A DNA stretch of 64,000 nucleotides from Endomychus coccineus (GCA_958510875.1 OY294067.1:59718039-59782038), one strand, 5' to 3'. Shown: positions 30,601 through 45,727, numbered from the stretch's first letter. The notes: a model not told the origin generated them from the letters alone. Made by a program: numbers and translations.

Positions 30601-30741
30601 AATGATTTCATATATGATCTAAATAAAGTGTTCACACCTAATAAGGCAATCAAGGCCACATCGTCCAAACAAACATCAAAAGATGTGACCCATCATAAAT
30701 TAATATGTGTCTATTCGAAAGTTAAATCCAACAAAAACTGA
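18631..30741 (+). CDS. ZNF800: ZNF800-like C2H2 zinc-finger protein, five exons, 1025 codons
   Basis: Likely nuclear DNA-binding regulator. Exons are 18631-18807, 18858-19016, 22372-22710, 22873-23280 and 28747-30741. Every exon is a multiple of three, every junction is phase 0 and every intron is GT-AG. A basic KSKSKNKSKK stretch follows the start Met. A C2HC finger with the ZNF800 signature ECRLCRTIFRSLANFILHK lies at C74/C77/H90/C95, and further fingers at C267-H288, C297-H318, C375-C395 and a pair near 749-800. The long part of the last exon between them is acidic, Ser-rich and probably disordered; the C-terminus is Lys-rich. AATAAA at 30835-30840 ends a short UTR. The second and fourth introns (3.4 and 5.5 kb) are enlarged by a Penelope-like element and by LINE and repeat debris. 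The finger order and the N-terminal signature match ZNF800. The start was chosen as the first ATG after the AG at 18622. Confidence 0.85.
19190..19571. repeat. Degenerate minisatellite, units about 80-100 bp
   Basis: Four to five diverged units each contain AAATTTACACAATAACTAA and a TTTCGTCGTTAACTGCATGTA-like segment (near 19253, 19333, 19413 and 19495). A further unit appears at 21584-21680 on the far side of the Penelope-like element, so the element inserted into the array. Confidence 0.65.
19578..20967 (+). pseudogene. Penelope-like reverse transcriptase and GIY-YIG endonuclease, broken
   Basis: Blocks in order: KTVIMHRNDY; YGLPKLHKSDIPLRPIVS at about 19798-19850; SLDVVSLFTNIP at about 19992, with the first catalytic Asp; RYVDD at about 20242; NFLDMNI; then a GIY-YIG-like segment (CDGIYTGISKQYLQKR, GHKYSTRN) at about 20860-20940. 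Stops or frameshifts break the frame at about 19912, 20061, 20190, 20635 and after 20940. PLE enzymes prime reverse transcription at nicks made by the GIY-YIG domain. This copy cannot make a whole protein. Confidence 0.88.
21491..21531 (+). ncRNA. Hammerhead-ribozyme-like motif, PLE 1 (degenerate)
   Basis: CTGATGA at 21496-21502, helix II GGTC/GACC with a GTGA loop, GAAA, then a self-complementary ACGTACGT as minimal helix III. Helix I is weak here (GCTTT against AAGAA), so this copy is probably inactive. Confidence 0.55.
21588..22371 (+). other. Intronic DNA after PLE 1
   Basis: One more minisatellite unit (to about 21680), then AT-rich intron sequence up to the acceptor at 22370-22371. Nothing else was recognised. 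Confidence 0.4.
23281..25230 (+). other. Intron of the ZNF800-like gene, proximal part
   Basis: AT-rich intron sequence with no recognised gene or complete element. The short frames on either strand have no known motif. Confidence 0.4.
25231..26720 (-). mobile_element. LINE fragment with RNase H domain, 5'-truncated and broken
   Basis: Read on the minus strand, 26716-26243 gives the region after the RT palm (PIVTYAAIVWWPKT, VQRLACLGVPGAM). Then 26075-25750 gives an RNase H domain (LKALESYTITS, NRVTLVW, ALAKAGAEKPLIGPEP), and 25744-25478 a C-terminal CCHC-like region (TMGLVDQPTCRGCG, ETPMHVL). A poly-A tract (plus-strand Ts at 25231-25239) marks the 3' end. Frameshifts separate the blocks. 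The clade is one of those carrying RNase H (I/R1/LOA/Jockey-like); I cannot resolve it further. It lies antisense in a ZNF800-like intron. A second 3' fragment is at 54.7 kb. Confidence 0.85.
26721..28019 (+). other. Intron of the ZNF800-like gene, repeat-rich distal part
   Basis: From about 27340 a diverged repeat recurs (phrases such as GGGCAAAATTATGC, ATTTTGCCCAA and AAAACTATTGCATAATTTTG on both strands) and continues beyond the B-family unit to about 28420. It looks like a decayed foldback or tandem element. No coding sequence was seen. Confidence 0.4.
28020..28165 (-). mobile_element. B-family repeat copy (minus orientation)
   Basis: The plus strand reads AAACTATAAGGAGTTCACAC, then GATAAGAAATAGTCACCC, ACTAAAAATACTATCAAAG, then the reverse complement of a hammerhead-like core and GTTTACT. 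The same order appears at 49.3 kb. Confidence 0.65.
28097..28140 (-). ncRNA. Hammerhead-like motif in a B-family repeat
   Basis: On the minus strand: TTTACT, CTGATGA, a helix II ending GGTAGCC, GAAA, then AGATCTU-type minimal helix III, C, AGTACTTT. TACT before the core can pair with AGTA after the presumed cleavage site. Helix II here is partly disrupted (TGACTATTGG). Confidence 0.4.
28166..28746 (+). other. Rest of the ZNF800-like intron, with a poly-G run
   Basis: Contains the continuation of the degenerate GGGCAAAAT repeat and a run of about 16 G near 28402-28417, then ordinary AT-rich intron to the TTTTCAG acceptor at 28746. Confidence 0.5.
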
Positions 30742-31090
30742 AAATTTAGCTAGAAGCTATTGTGAAGTAAGACACTAGTGGGTTGTGTTATGTTCATTAT
30801 TATTTTTTAAGGTATAAATATTTATTTCTTATTTAATAAAGTGTTATAATTTTTTAGTACAATTTGAGTTTTCAAAAATTGGGCCTGTTTCATATAAATG
30901 TTTGCAATATTGGTTGGTTAGACTAAACCTGATATGTTGCAGACTCAACTGACACATGAACAACACTCATTCTGTTTAGGATTCAATAACCTTGAATAGT
31001 GCACCTCAACTATTCATTAGGCATTATTGCTACATATTTAGGCACGTGGTAGATCCTTTTGGTTTTTCTGAAAGATCTAATTTCGACATT
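30742..31090 (+). other. 3' UTR of the ZNF800-like gene and short spacer
   Basis: AATAAA at 30835-30840 lies 94 bases after the stop codon. The remainder up to the foldback element has no recognised feature. Confidence 0.6.
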
Positions 31091-31250
31091 TGATTGTCGG
31101 TAATAATTGATAAAGCTATGTAACACATTTTTTGCCTAACCTTCTCGATGTTTGCGTTCAATTCTTCATCTATTTCGAATAATTAAAAACCACCTTAAAT
31201 ATAAAAATTCTCGGGAAATAGGTCACATTAACACTTTGTTTTAAATTTTC

Positions 31251-31292
31251 GTCTTTACGCACGTTTCGGTCTCACGACCATCATCAGAAGAC
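31251..31292 (-). ncRNA. Hammerhead-ribozyme-like motif, PLE 2 left end
   Basis: Minus strand: GTCTT, CTGATGA, T, GGTC-GTGA-GACC, GAAA, CGTGCGTA, AAGAC. GTCTT and AAGAC are perfectly complementary (helix I), helix II is 4 bp, helix III is minimal (AC/GT), and the cleavage triplet would be GTA. This is the layout of type I minimal hammerheads reported in PLEs. One extra T lies between the core and helix II. Confidence 0.65.
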
Positions 31293-31440
31293 TTATTATG
31301 TCAAAAAGGGTTTATTAAAACTAATTATAGCACAAGCGTCCATATCGCACAAATTTCAATCAAAAAAGGCCATGTCGTCGAAACGAACAGAACCACGAAC
31401 AATCGAAATTGTATCGCCAATATTAAAGTATACAAATTTT

Positions 31441-32069
31441 TCCACGCAGAGGACCGTTCCAAAAATTCAAAAATTGTTCGTAATACACTGGAAATGAATG
31501 GCTACCCAAAAGCTTTCTTCAATCATATCATTGAAGAAAGAATAAACAAAATCTATAATGGTTCGTCGTATAAAAATAATATAAAAGGTAATACAGACAA
31601 TTTATAACTTTACCATACATTCCGGAGACCTCAGAGAAAATTAAGAAATGTTTGAAAAAGTATGATATAAATGTTGCGCATAAGCCTACTAACTGTTGGG
31701 AAATATTTCTCAAATCTAAAACCTGTAATACCTAAAGATAAACAAACCCACACAGTATATAAATTGAATTGTTTAGATTGTGATGGAACTTATACTGGAA
31801 TATCTAAACAATATTTACAAAAAAGAATCTATGGCCATAAGTATAGCACAAGAAATAATACTTTAGAAAATTCCACCGCCCTTTCTATGCACTGCTTTGA
31901 TTATAACCATCAATTTGATTACAAAAATGTTAATATTTTAACTAAGGAAACCAATTATTATAAAAGATCTATCCTGGAGATGATTCACATAAAACGTGAC
32001 TCCAAATCTGTAAATCATAGGACAGATACTCAAAATCTAAGTCATATTTATACTAATTTGATTAAGTAA
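31441..32069 (+). pseudogene. PLE fragment: end of RT and GIY-YIG endonuclease
   Basis: Begins in the block HAEDRSKNSKIVRNTLEMN, shared with PLE 1, and continues through frameshifts near 31550, 31606 and 31699 to a 132-codon frame. That frame has CDGTYTGISKQYLQKR, GHKYSTRN, a HCFDYNHQFD block and ESx-like LEMIHIK, that is, a fuller GIY-YIG domain than in PLE 1, ending at 32069. Confidence 0.85.
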
Positions 32070-32449
32070 AATCTCTTGCAAACTCCTACATGCTTCTTTT
32101 AAATGTTAAAAATATATTTTAGGAAGAATGCTTAATAGTAATATTCCAGTACAGGTCTGAAACCTTTTTCAAGTACCTAATAAATCTTACATCTGGTTCG
32201 AAAGTTGATACTCAACAAATAACTTCAATCTCAGCTGATATGAGACTATACCAACATGCGCTTGTGTATTATAAGAATATTACTGAATAGTGGATGCTAC
32301 AAAAATGTGTGTACTCTAATATTGACGATACAATTTCGATTGTTCGTAGTTCTGTTCGTTTCGACGACGTGGGCTTTTTTGATTGAAATTTGTGCGATAT
32401 GGACGCTTGTACTATAATTAGTTTTAATAAACCCTTTTTGACATAATAA

Positions 32450-32491
32450 GTCTTCTGATGATGGTCGTGAGACCGAAACGTGCGTAAAGAC
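32450..32491 (+). ncRNA. Hammerhead-ribozyme-like motif, PLE 2 right end
   Basis: Same sequence as the left-end copy in the opposite orientation: GTCTT, CTGATGA, helix II GGTC/GACC, GAAACGTGCGTA, AAGAC, with complete helix I. Confidence 0.65.
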
Positions 32492-34165
32492 GAGAATTTA
32501 AAACAAAGTGTTAATGTGACCTATTTCCCGAGAATTTTTATATATAATTCATACTGGGTCAAGAATCTTTATTATTAGAAGTTAGAAAGTTTGATTTTGC
32601 GCTCAGGGCGAATTTTTTTCCAAAAGTAAAACTTCGCTGTGAATATCCTGGAATAACTTCTTATAAACTTGACTCAGCACCAGTCTATGATATATCAAAT
32701 TATTCGCAATTGTGTGGAGAAGTGAGATAAACAGTTGAAAGTTGCATATGTAAGACTGTTTGGCTCCTATTTGCAGAAAAGTGAAGAAAAAAACGCTAAA
32801 TTATCATCAAATTTGACGTAAAAATCGCCAAATAAAAAATTGTAGAGCCAAATTCAGATCCAAATACCGTTTTTTCGCGATTTATATCTGTAGAGTGACT
32901 CATTACGAAGATATTGATACCATTTCGAAGTACATATGGACTTTTATTAAAAAGTTATAGCCCGTTAACCGATTAAGTTAAGTGAAAATTCTCACATATT
33001 CAACCCATCAAGGCTCAGGCATAACGCAGCCTAATTACAGCCAAACAAACTACGCAGTTCATAGCGTAAGTGGAAAAAAATTACCGTTTTTTTTTGTTTG
33101 GCCAAATTGATTGTTTAAACAACAAACAATCATTTAAAACGAGCGTTTTAACAATATACAATTGCTGGGTTTGCGACAAAAAGTCTGTAGGTCATAGTAA
33201 TTTTGTTCGCTGAGTCGATTGACACCCTCAAATAGACGAAATTTTGTTGATTTTTACAATTGTTTAAACAATCAATTTGGCTAAACAAAAAGACACGGGT
33301 AATTTTTTTTCATTGATTCTATGATCTGCGTAGATAGTTTCATTTTTTTTGCACTTTCCTGGGCATGGATCTAACGGACTTTTCAACAGCTGAATTGCTT
33401 ATTAGCGTTTTAACAATAAACAATTGGGCAAAATGAGAGAATAAGTTCATATCTCGTTGTAATGTGGTCTTCTAAGTCGATCGGGACCCTCAAATCGAAA
33501 GAATTCCGATGATTTTTTGCTAAACAATTATTTCGGCATAAAAAACGGGTAATTTTATTTCCACTTATGCTTTGTACTGCGTAGTTAGTTTGGCTGTAAT
33601 TAGGCTGCGTTTTACCTGGGCCTTGATGGGTTAAATATGTGGGAATTTTCACAAAACTTAATCGGTTAACGAGCTATAACTTCTTAATAAAAGTCCATAT
33701 GTACTTTGGAATGGTATCAATCTCTTAGTAATGAATCACACTCTACAGATACAAATCGCGAAAAAACGGTATTTGGATCTGAATTTGGCTCTACGATATT
33801 TAATTTGGCTATTTTTACGTCAAATTTGTTGAAAATTTAGTGTTTTTTCAATTTTTCTGCAAATAGCAGCCAAACAGTCTTACATATGCAACTTTTAACT
33901 GTTTATCTCACTTCTCCACACAATTGCGAATAATTTGATATATCATAGACTGGTGCTGAGTCAAGTTTACGAAAAGTTATTCCAGGATATTCACAGCGAA
34001 GTTTTACATTTGAAAAAAAATTCGCCCTGAGCGCAAAAGCAAACTTTTTAACTTCTAAGGTGGCTTTTAATTATTCGAAATAGATGTAGAATCGAACGCA
34101 AACATCGAGAAGGTTAGGCAGAAAAGTGTGTTACATAGTGTAATTAATTGATTCTGTCTATATAA

Positions 34166-34479
34166 TAATAATTTATCCCGACCCGGGGAAAGCACAAGGA
34201 AGCTCAGAAACAATAATCGCAAAGAAAACGGTCGAAGCAGGCTATTTCCTTATTATAGCCTTGAAAACAAAAAGTCATGCGGGTATTAAAAATGGCTATT
34301 CATGCAGTAATTACTTATCGTGCATGGGATACTCAAGCAGAGCAAGTGAAAGCAGGTATTTGAGTTGTAGTGGTTCCTCCGCAATACCCCCACTACGACC
34401 GCGCAATATCAGTAGTCTTTTTGGTACTTTTGAATACTTGTTGACTACTGGTTAGTACGCGTAGATTCTCGACAACAGC
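34166..34479. other. Spacer between foldback copies, no gene seen
   Basis: A relatively GC-rich stretch with a 64-codon Ser-rich frame (34261-34455) that has no recognised motif. It separates the foldback end from a second copy of that end. Confidence 0.4.
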
Positions 34480-34620
34480 GAAATTTTACTTTTGGAAAAA
34501 AATTCGCCCTGTGCGCAAAAGCACAGCACTTAACTTCTAAGGTGGCTTTTAATTATTCGAAATAGATGTAGAATCGAACGCAAACATCGAAAAAGTTAGG
34601 CAGAACAAAAAGTTAAATTT
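34480..34620. repeat. Second copy of the foldback end
   Basis: Repeats 34005-34145 almost exactly in direct orientation (ATTCGCCCTG, CTTCTAAGGTGGCTTTTAAT, GCAAACATCGA), so the element end is duplicated or a related copy inserted next to it. Confidence 0.75.
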
Positions 34621-35689
34621 TGTTACATACTGTAATTGGGAGTTTTTAGAGTTGAAAACGCACTTGCCAAGACAACTATCGCTCAAGGCAGCGCTAGTTG
34701 AAATCGAGACATGGAGCAGTCTTGACTAATCTCAAGTAATTCTGAAAAAAATGTTCATATAGACAGTGAAAGAAGCAACATTTGAGCCATGATAGGGCCA
34801 TGTCCACTGAACTAAATATCATTTGGGATGGGTTGGAAAACAATTTAATGATAACATGCAAAAAGCGTTCCTTCAATGGTACAAACGTTGTGAATTTTCA
34901 ACCAACCAACTTGAAATTTCGTACATAATGAGAACTTGACCTAATATAGGTTGTGACGAAGCCCGAGTTTTGAAATTCCTTCTGTGACCTGGAGATATTC
35001 AAGAAACAGTTTTATGCAGGACGTGCTGCCATTCTACATGGATGTCTGGATGGATGGGAGTCAGAAGTACGGTAAGGACAAGAATTTATATTAATAAATA
35101 TAAAGCAATGTAAATAACCGAAAATGACATCACGCGTAGACCAAACTGAAGATGTAGATATACCTGTATGCTGTTTATCGGTGGCAAAGTGTTTATAGTT
35201 TTTTCCGATTGTTAATAGATCTCTTTGAGTTTGAAGTGGTTTTAAGTGTTGCTTAGTTGAGTAGTATATAATACATATGTAATATATAGGTAATACAGTT
35301 ATTATAAGCCACTGGCAGCGCCTGAACCCATAAGAGACACAGTGACAGTACATGCAGAATTCTGGTCTTAGGTCTGCTGCACCGAGTTTTTTTTTCAAAG
35401 GGTGCACAATATGCCAAATCAAGAGGTCCAAGTGCTTCAGTGCTTTGATTGATTGAGTATAAGGCTCGAAATAAAATTATAACCTTATAAATTATGTAGA
35501 ATTTGTTTTGTGACATTATTTACAAAGGAACAGTAACGAATTCAAATATACTAATAGCTGATGGTAAATATATCGATCTAAATATACAGCATTATATTAC
35601 TACTACTGGTATGTCTATGGTACAAAATTTTTAATTTTGGTGTAATGTATGTTCAATTATTGATAGGTTGAACAGTGACATGTCTATTA
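34621..35689. other. Intergenic, no gene seen
   Basis: No supported coding sequence. The frames of 60-139 codons on the minus strand lack motifs and carry the base composition of the surroundings. Confidence 0.4.
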
Positions 35690-36053
35690 GTCCCAGACAG
35701 CTGTTATGCTCTTCTCATGAGTTCGTCATTGGAACGAAGCAGACGTGAAGTCACTGATCAACCATCTCGAAACCAAAACTTTGTCTATTGACTTCTAACA
35801 GGAAAGTGTCTGTAATTCACTTACATTGTTTCTGGGCCGTCATCTAGCGATAGTATTTCCAACTGTACTCTCGTCGACTCTTCAAATCGCGAGAATTCTA
35901 TTATTGATTGTCGTAATCAATGACTGGACTATCAATGCGTGGCATTATGAATTACATTCTCAATGGGATATCTGCTTACCGGCAGATGGTTGATCAGTGA
36001 CTTCACGTCTGCCTCGTTCCACTGAGGAGCTCTTGAGAAGAGTGAAACAGCTA
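35690..36053. repeat. Inverted-repeat (foldback) element, about 360 bp
   Basis: Left arm about 35692-35768 (CTCTTCTCATGAG, GCAGACGTGAAGTCACTGAT) is the inverse of right arm about 35983-36053 (ATCAGTGACTTCACGTCTGC, CTCTTGAGAAGAG). It lies immediately next to a P-like MITE. Confidence 0.75.
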
Positions 36054-36061
36054 GCTAGGAC

Positions 36062-36353
36062 CACGGTCTTATACACAGGTCTGGAAACTCTATTGTTTGA
36101 CATGAGTGAGTCTCTTACGTGTCGCTAAACTCGTCCTTCGTTCAGTCACCAGCTGGCGCATGGATCGAAGTATGTTGTCAGGATTGCGCCATATCGTTCA
36201 AATTTCAAGCCACAGAATACAAAAATTGCCAGAGACCATCCCTCGACTCATGCGCCACCCGTGACGTATTACGCAACAGTCGAAGCTTATCGTACTCACT
36301 TATTCTCACATAGGAAACAGTCTCGAGTTTGCAGACCTGTGTATACGACCGCG
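36062..36353. mobile_element. P-element-like MITE, 292 bp, with 8-bp duplication
   Basis: Ends CACGGTCTTATACACAGGTC and the inverse of CGCGGTCGTATACACAGGTC, flanked by GCTAGGAC on both sides (36054-36061 and 36354-36361). Internal sequence matches the MITEs at 50-57 kb. Family assignment rests on the 8-bp duplication and the THAP-bearing relative at 56.4 kb. Confidence 0.85.
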
Positions 36354-36361
36354 GCTAGGAC

Positions 36362-36974
36362 TAATGGACTGAATTTTCTCAATGTCCAACCTAGAGAAAC
36401 AAAACTTTGTCTATATTAACCTCTATTCGATCCATACGTTGAGGCAATCCATTATTACACATATTCAACTATTATTTTTGCCCAACTCATCCTTCACTTT
36501 ATTGATTTACAAAACATTCTGTTAAAATTCAAATCGGGAGAATATATCTAGGGAACTTCAGAAAACATAAAATATCAAAATTCTCAAATGACGTAAAATC
36601 ATGACATACACTGAATAAATGAACTGTTATCAATCAATCACTGACTTTCCTTACTTTTGTTTTTTTTTTTTTCAAAATAAGTTATGAACGTTCAAAGTTA
36701 GCTTCAATCACTAAAAAATAATCCCTGCTTCTGTATAATAACTATTTGAATTCGTTTCCATAAACTTGACAATGTAGCAACTGTGAATAAGTTCTTTTAT
36801 AACGGGAATAATAGTATATCTGGCATCAAGCTGTAACTGATTTAAAAGGTTACTAAGGGTGTGTTCTGAAACAAACCTTAACAATGGGTTTGTAGTCCGA
36901 AACTAACCGCTTGTAGGTAAATCCTGAAAAAGCAGTTACATTTTGATATTAAAGAAAAATTTAAATCCACGAAA
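36362..36974. other. Intergenic, no gene seen
   Basis: AT-rich DNA without a supported feature. Confidence 0.4.
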
Positions 36975-37575
36975 ACTTTCAATTTTAATTTTTTCTAAGT
37001 ATGCTATCTCATTTGTGCCGTATTGTGTATAGCATAAAATTGAAGCTAACATCATCAGAAATGTACATCGAAAGTTTCATCATTGCACAAAGAGGTTGAA
37101 TGGGTCCTTACGCAAAAAGAAATGTATGAGAAGTCTCAGTTTTTATTTTTTTCTAACTATTCTATCTCGTTTGTGCCGTATTGTGTATAGTATCAGATTG
37201 AAGCTAACATCATCAGGATTGTACACTGAAAGTTTGATCATTGCAGAGAGAGGCTGAATGGGTCCTTACGCAAAAAGAAGTTGAAACAAAAAATTTAAAA
37301 GTCTCAGTTTTTATTTTTTCTGAGTATGCTATCTCGTTGGTGCCCTATTGTGTATAATATCAAATGAAATCACACATCTTCAGGAATGCACACTGAAAAT
37401 TTAATTTTGTACAGAGAGGCTGAATCCTTACGCAACAATGTAATCGAAATAAAGTGAAAATCTATTAGTATTGTCAGTTCTTATTCTTTCCAATTGTGCT
37501 ATTTCGTTTAAGCCGTATAATGTATGGTTCATCAGGATGCTACTCTAAAATTAATAGTGATACAAACAAATTGCA
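36975..37575. repeat. Degenerate tandem repeat, period about 160-172 bp, about 3.5 copies
   Basis: Units start near 36980, 37140, 37308 and 37480, each with TTTTTCTAAGTATGCTATCTC-like, GTGCCGTATTGTGTATAG, CATCATCAGGA and GAGGCTGAATGGGTCCTTACG segments. Divergence grows towards the right end. Satellite-like; no coding capacity. Confidence 0.8.
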
Positions 37576-39597
37576 TTCAATTAGAGAGTGAAATGTCCTG
37601 TAATGAAGTATTGAGTATTACATTCCCTATTCATTTAAAACTTGTGTGAGAAGCTTTAAGTTAGAAGCGCGCAGTGTTGCCAAGTCGAAGTGGCAACCAA
37701 AGACATGAAAGCTTATCATGACTTCCTCTCCAAAAGGTTATCTCAATGGAGATGGTAAACCTAATGAAAAATTCAATTCTGTAAATGAAAAATTGCTTTA
37801 CTCCTAGTGTAACATATAATTATGAACATTTTAACTTCTATTATTTTGCATGAATAGATTGTTTTTGTTCTGTTAAAGGTTTACTTTCAAAAATATGAAA
37901 TATGAAATGTACAATCATTGTCGACTGGTGCTAATACTTTATCTGTACATGATTCAAGAAATATGTAATACTAATATCAATGTAGTTTGTTTCAACAGTT
38001 CAACTTGTTACAATTTTTCATAATAATCTTGACACAAAGTACGAAAATTGTGTTATTTGAAATATATCTGTTCCTTAAACGCTATGTTGAAAATTAGATG
38101 AGAGTTCAGTTTCAATGAAGTAAACGGTCTTCTGGCTGGGTTTTACACAGGCTCACTACACACGATTATATATATTTATTAACCATACATTGCCATTATT
38201 ATATCATTTTGTATTCATTATATATTCCCTCTTTCTCATTCCCATCCTATGTAGTGCCCTATAAACTTCAACTATTGGAATGTTTTCTTCTTGTTCTTCC
38301 ATTTCTACAATAACTTCAAGATTCATAATATTATTTTGAAGAAGACGAATATGTAATACCTACACAACATGCCAGCCACTACACACGCTATATCCATTAT
38401 GTCAAAATATTTGAGTCTAAATAATTACTGTTTCAATAATGCAAAAGCTCTCTATTACTGATCGCTTTTGATAGATTATAATTGAATGGTTTATGAGGAT
38501 CTGTGAGATGGCCATTGCCTCTGAAGGGTACCATTAGGGTTTGAAAGGCATGGACACGCCTTATCACCTATTAGATGAGAATCATTTGGGAATTTTTAAT
38601 TCATGAATTTGTAGGGTATTCAAATATTTCACTTCTCTTCATTGCAGTAGAATCATGGGTGGATCTGACCTCTCCAACATAGCAATGGGTAAAAAAACCT
38701 TTATGATCACAGACAGCCTGCAAACAGCTTGTAAAATATCATTGACAAAGAGCATTATAGAACATTGAGTCAAATAAATAAATCATTGATATAAAAGAAG
38801 TTTATGAATACATATTGAAATATTATTAATATGACAAAGAAAAGGCAATAATATATGAATACAATTTTGAAACCAAAATATATATACTATTCCTGCTGAA
38901 AATCGATAAGCTACCTACCTGAAGAATCAATGCAGCAAAGTTTTTTCTACATATGTAAGAGATTCCATTTCCCTTCGGTTTAGTAATCGGTATAATAAGA
39001 CCCATCTATTGCACCTATAGTACTTGCAGAACCAATTCTATAGAAATACTATTATGTGGTTTCTTTCTATATTGTTACCACTAATAATGAACATTGGTGC
39101 AATTTCTATGATTGCTTCAGTTACCCTTCGTACCCTTCGTACTTGAGTTCGTACTGTTCTGAGACCATTAGTTATTGCTTTTCCGACATTGAAACAGCGT
39201 CATATAGACCTGAAAAAAAATATCACCTTTAAAATCTAGAAGATTGGGATATTTGAAAAATATGTAGTAACAATTCATATTTGCTTTTACATTTACACGA
39301 AATAGTGTTCAAAAGCACCTGTAGGAATCTAGGGTTGAATAATACCAGAGGGCTGTTCCTTTGAAGAAACTGGATTTCTTCCCATACTTTCTACATCTCC
39401 GATTTCTTTTTCCAGTATCGATAACAAATAATTGAATGTAGACCTGTTGATCCTGAAGTATTCTCGAAACTGCTTCGAAAACAAAATTTCGTATTTTGGG
39501 TCTCAAAACTGCCCCCTATAAATATATCTTCTTCATCAGAAGTATGAAGTAATTCTTGAAAGAAAAAAACATTTCTCGATTCATTAGAGCTACTACT
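37576..39597. other. Intergenic, no gene recognised
   Basis: AT-rich. A minus-strand frame at 39309-39506 with a basic RNRRCRKYGKKS stretch could be transposase debris but has no secure match. Confidence 0.4.
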
Positions 39598-39715
39598 TCA
39601 CTATAGATAAGAAATAAACCCTTATCCACTAAAAATACTATTAAAGTACTGAGACCTTTCGGCTACCAAAGTAGCCATCTTCAGAAGTAAACTAAATTAT
39701 AAATTAAAATTTATT
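39598..39715 (-). mobile_element. B-family repeat copy (minus orientation)
   Basis: Starts CACTATAGATAAGAAATAAA and contains CCACTAAAAATACTATTAAAG and an inverted hammerhead-like core, then GTAAACTAAATTATAAATT. Its core reads CTGAAGA rather than CTGATGA. Confidence 0.65.
39646..39692 (-). ncRNA. Hammerhead-like motif in a B-family repeat (mutated core)
   Basis: Minus strand: TTTACTT, CTGAAGA, T, GGCTAC-TTTG-GTAGCC, GAAA, GGTCTC, AGTACTTT. Helix II is a perfect 6 bp; the core residue change and weaker helix I suggest loss of activity. Confidence 0.4.
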
Positions 39716-41100
39716 TGGGGATAATGATGAAGTTTCACTTAACTACTGATGGATGGTAAGTGAAACTTTTGAATTTTATTGAAGTATTTGAAGGTAATGG
39801 CTCTAATTTGCTTAGTTGGCTACGTTCCAATTTCCTTTTTTGTTTAGAAGTTAAATTATTGATCAAAGATTTGTCGTAAACATTAGCCAACGCTATTTGC
39901 TGAAGTTGTTATAATTTTGCTGACTCAAAGGGACGTTCAATAATCTATGAACAAGACTATTAAATGGAGCTGTTTTATATCTAAATGGTGTTGCTGAATT
40001 TGTTTGAGTGTTTTTCTGTGTATGTCGAAATCCAAGTGATAACAATCTTTCATAATGTTGATATGAAGGAAAGGGAGCTGATTGTTTCTAAATCGACAGT
40101 GAATTTCAGTGAATCAAATTGGGTATTAAGCGTATTCAACATAATAATACCAAACTTTTGGAAACTGATTCAATTTTGATTTTTAGATTCAAGTTCCCTT
40201 AGAAAAATATTGGCCACAAAAGGAGACAGCCCATTGCACATCCACTTGTTTGTTTATAGTGATTTATGTAAAAAATGAAACAATTTTGCTCCATATATGA
40301 AGACGTTAGGATCACGTATTCTATCGGGGATATTAATATTTAAAAGTCATTTCTTCAGAATGTTTATCAACTCAGGGATTGGGGTAGTTATAAATAGAGA
40401 AACATCAAATGAAACGAGAGTATCATCAGGTCCAAGTCTTTCAATTTTGAAATATGTTCCAAACAAGAGAGTACTTCATTTCCTAAAGAAGATAAATTGG
40501 AAAGAAAATGTCTAAAGGCTGTACCTATAAAAGTCTGACAAGCAACGAACCAACCCAAGTTTCGGGTGTACGCAGTGTTCATTTCAAACAGGACAGAATA
40601 TAATTCATAAAAATGAATAATTAGTACAAAATTTAGAAAGATTTTATATTATTGATAGTTATGATGATTTAGTGAAGCATTATTCTGAAGTTGACAGTAC
40701 TCTATTCCTGGAACATTAGAATAATTTTGAAACGTAGCAGATTGTATTTTTCCCTTTGAATTTTAAATGAACATTACTCATCACTATTGAAAATCCGCTT
40801 TGTCTAATTGATGACCTTAAAACTAAAATAGTTGTGAAGGGCAGCGAGTAAAGTTTCGAAAAATTGAAATTTTGAGTTTCGGTAGGAATTTAACAGAATG
40901 TTAATATGTTAGTAGTTAGTAACTTAGTACTTAGTAAGATATATACGGTGTTTCCTTTTTAATTTTCTATCTTGTATTCAAGTCGGCTGTGGTTAACCTT
41001 CACGGGTCAAAGTTACCTTGTGGAATCTAACTTATCTATGGTTAAGCGTGAAGCACAACACGATTTCACTTTCTTTTCTTCAGTGTTCGGTTAGCAGGTA
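39716..41100. other. Intergenic and probable promoter region of the AMMECR1 gene
   Basis: No supported gene. Short 64-72 codon frames have no motifs. The last 150 bases before 41101 are less AT-rich and probably hold the promoter and 5' UTR of the next gene. Confidence 0.4.

Positions 41101-45727
<4,627 letters not shown>

Larger units (their letters stand above)
31196..32575 (+). mobile_element. Penelope-like element 2, inverted terminal segments around a 3' coding fragment
   Basis: The left edge (31196-31400) is the reverse complement of the right edge (about 32300-32560): both carry CTCGGGAAATAGGTCACATT, a hammerhead-like motif and the CGAAACGAACAGAAC segment. Between them is the last part of PLE coding sequence. 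It interrupts the left arm of the foldback. No clear target duplication beyond TTA is visible. Confidence 0.8.
31091..34165. mobile_element. Foldback element, about 1.7 kb, split by a PLE insertion
   Basis: The outer arm at about 31095-31195 (TGCCTAACCTTCTCGATG, ATCTATTTCGAATAATTAAA) is the inverse of 34040-34150. After the PLE insertion the left arm continues at 32576 (AGAAGTTAGAAAGTTTG, GCGCTCAGGGCG) to about 33110, the inverse of about 33520-34060. The centre, about 33110-33520, has repeated TGTTTAAACAATCAA and GGTAATTTT segments. No coding sequence was recognised, so it is a non-autonomous inverted-repeat element. Confidence 0.8.

Noticed and set aside
35012..35516. Minus-strand frames of 87 and 139 codons
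   Set aside because: No motif, overlapping frames and local AT-rich composition; chance frames.
39309..39506. Basic minus-strand frame suspected to be Harbinger-type transposase
   Set aside because: No catalytic motif or element ends visible; the resemblance is too weak to call.
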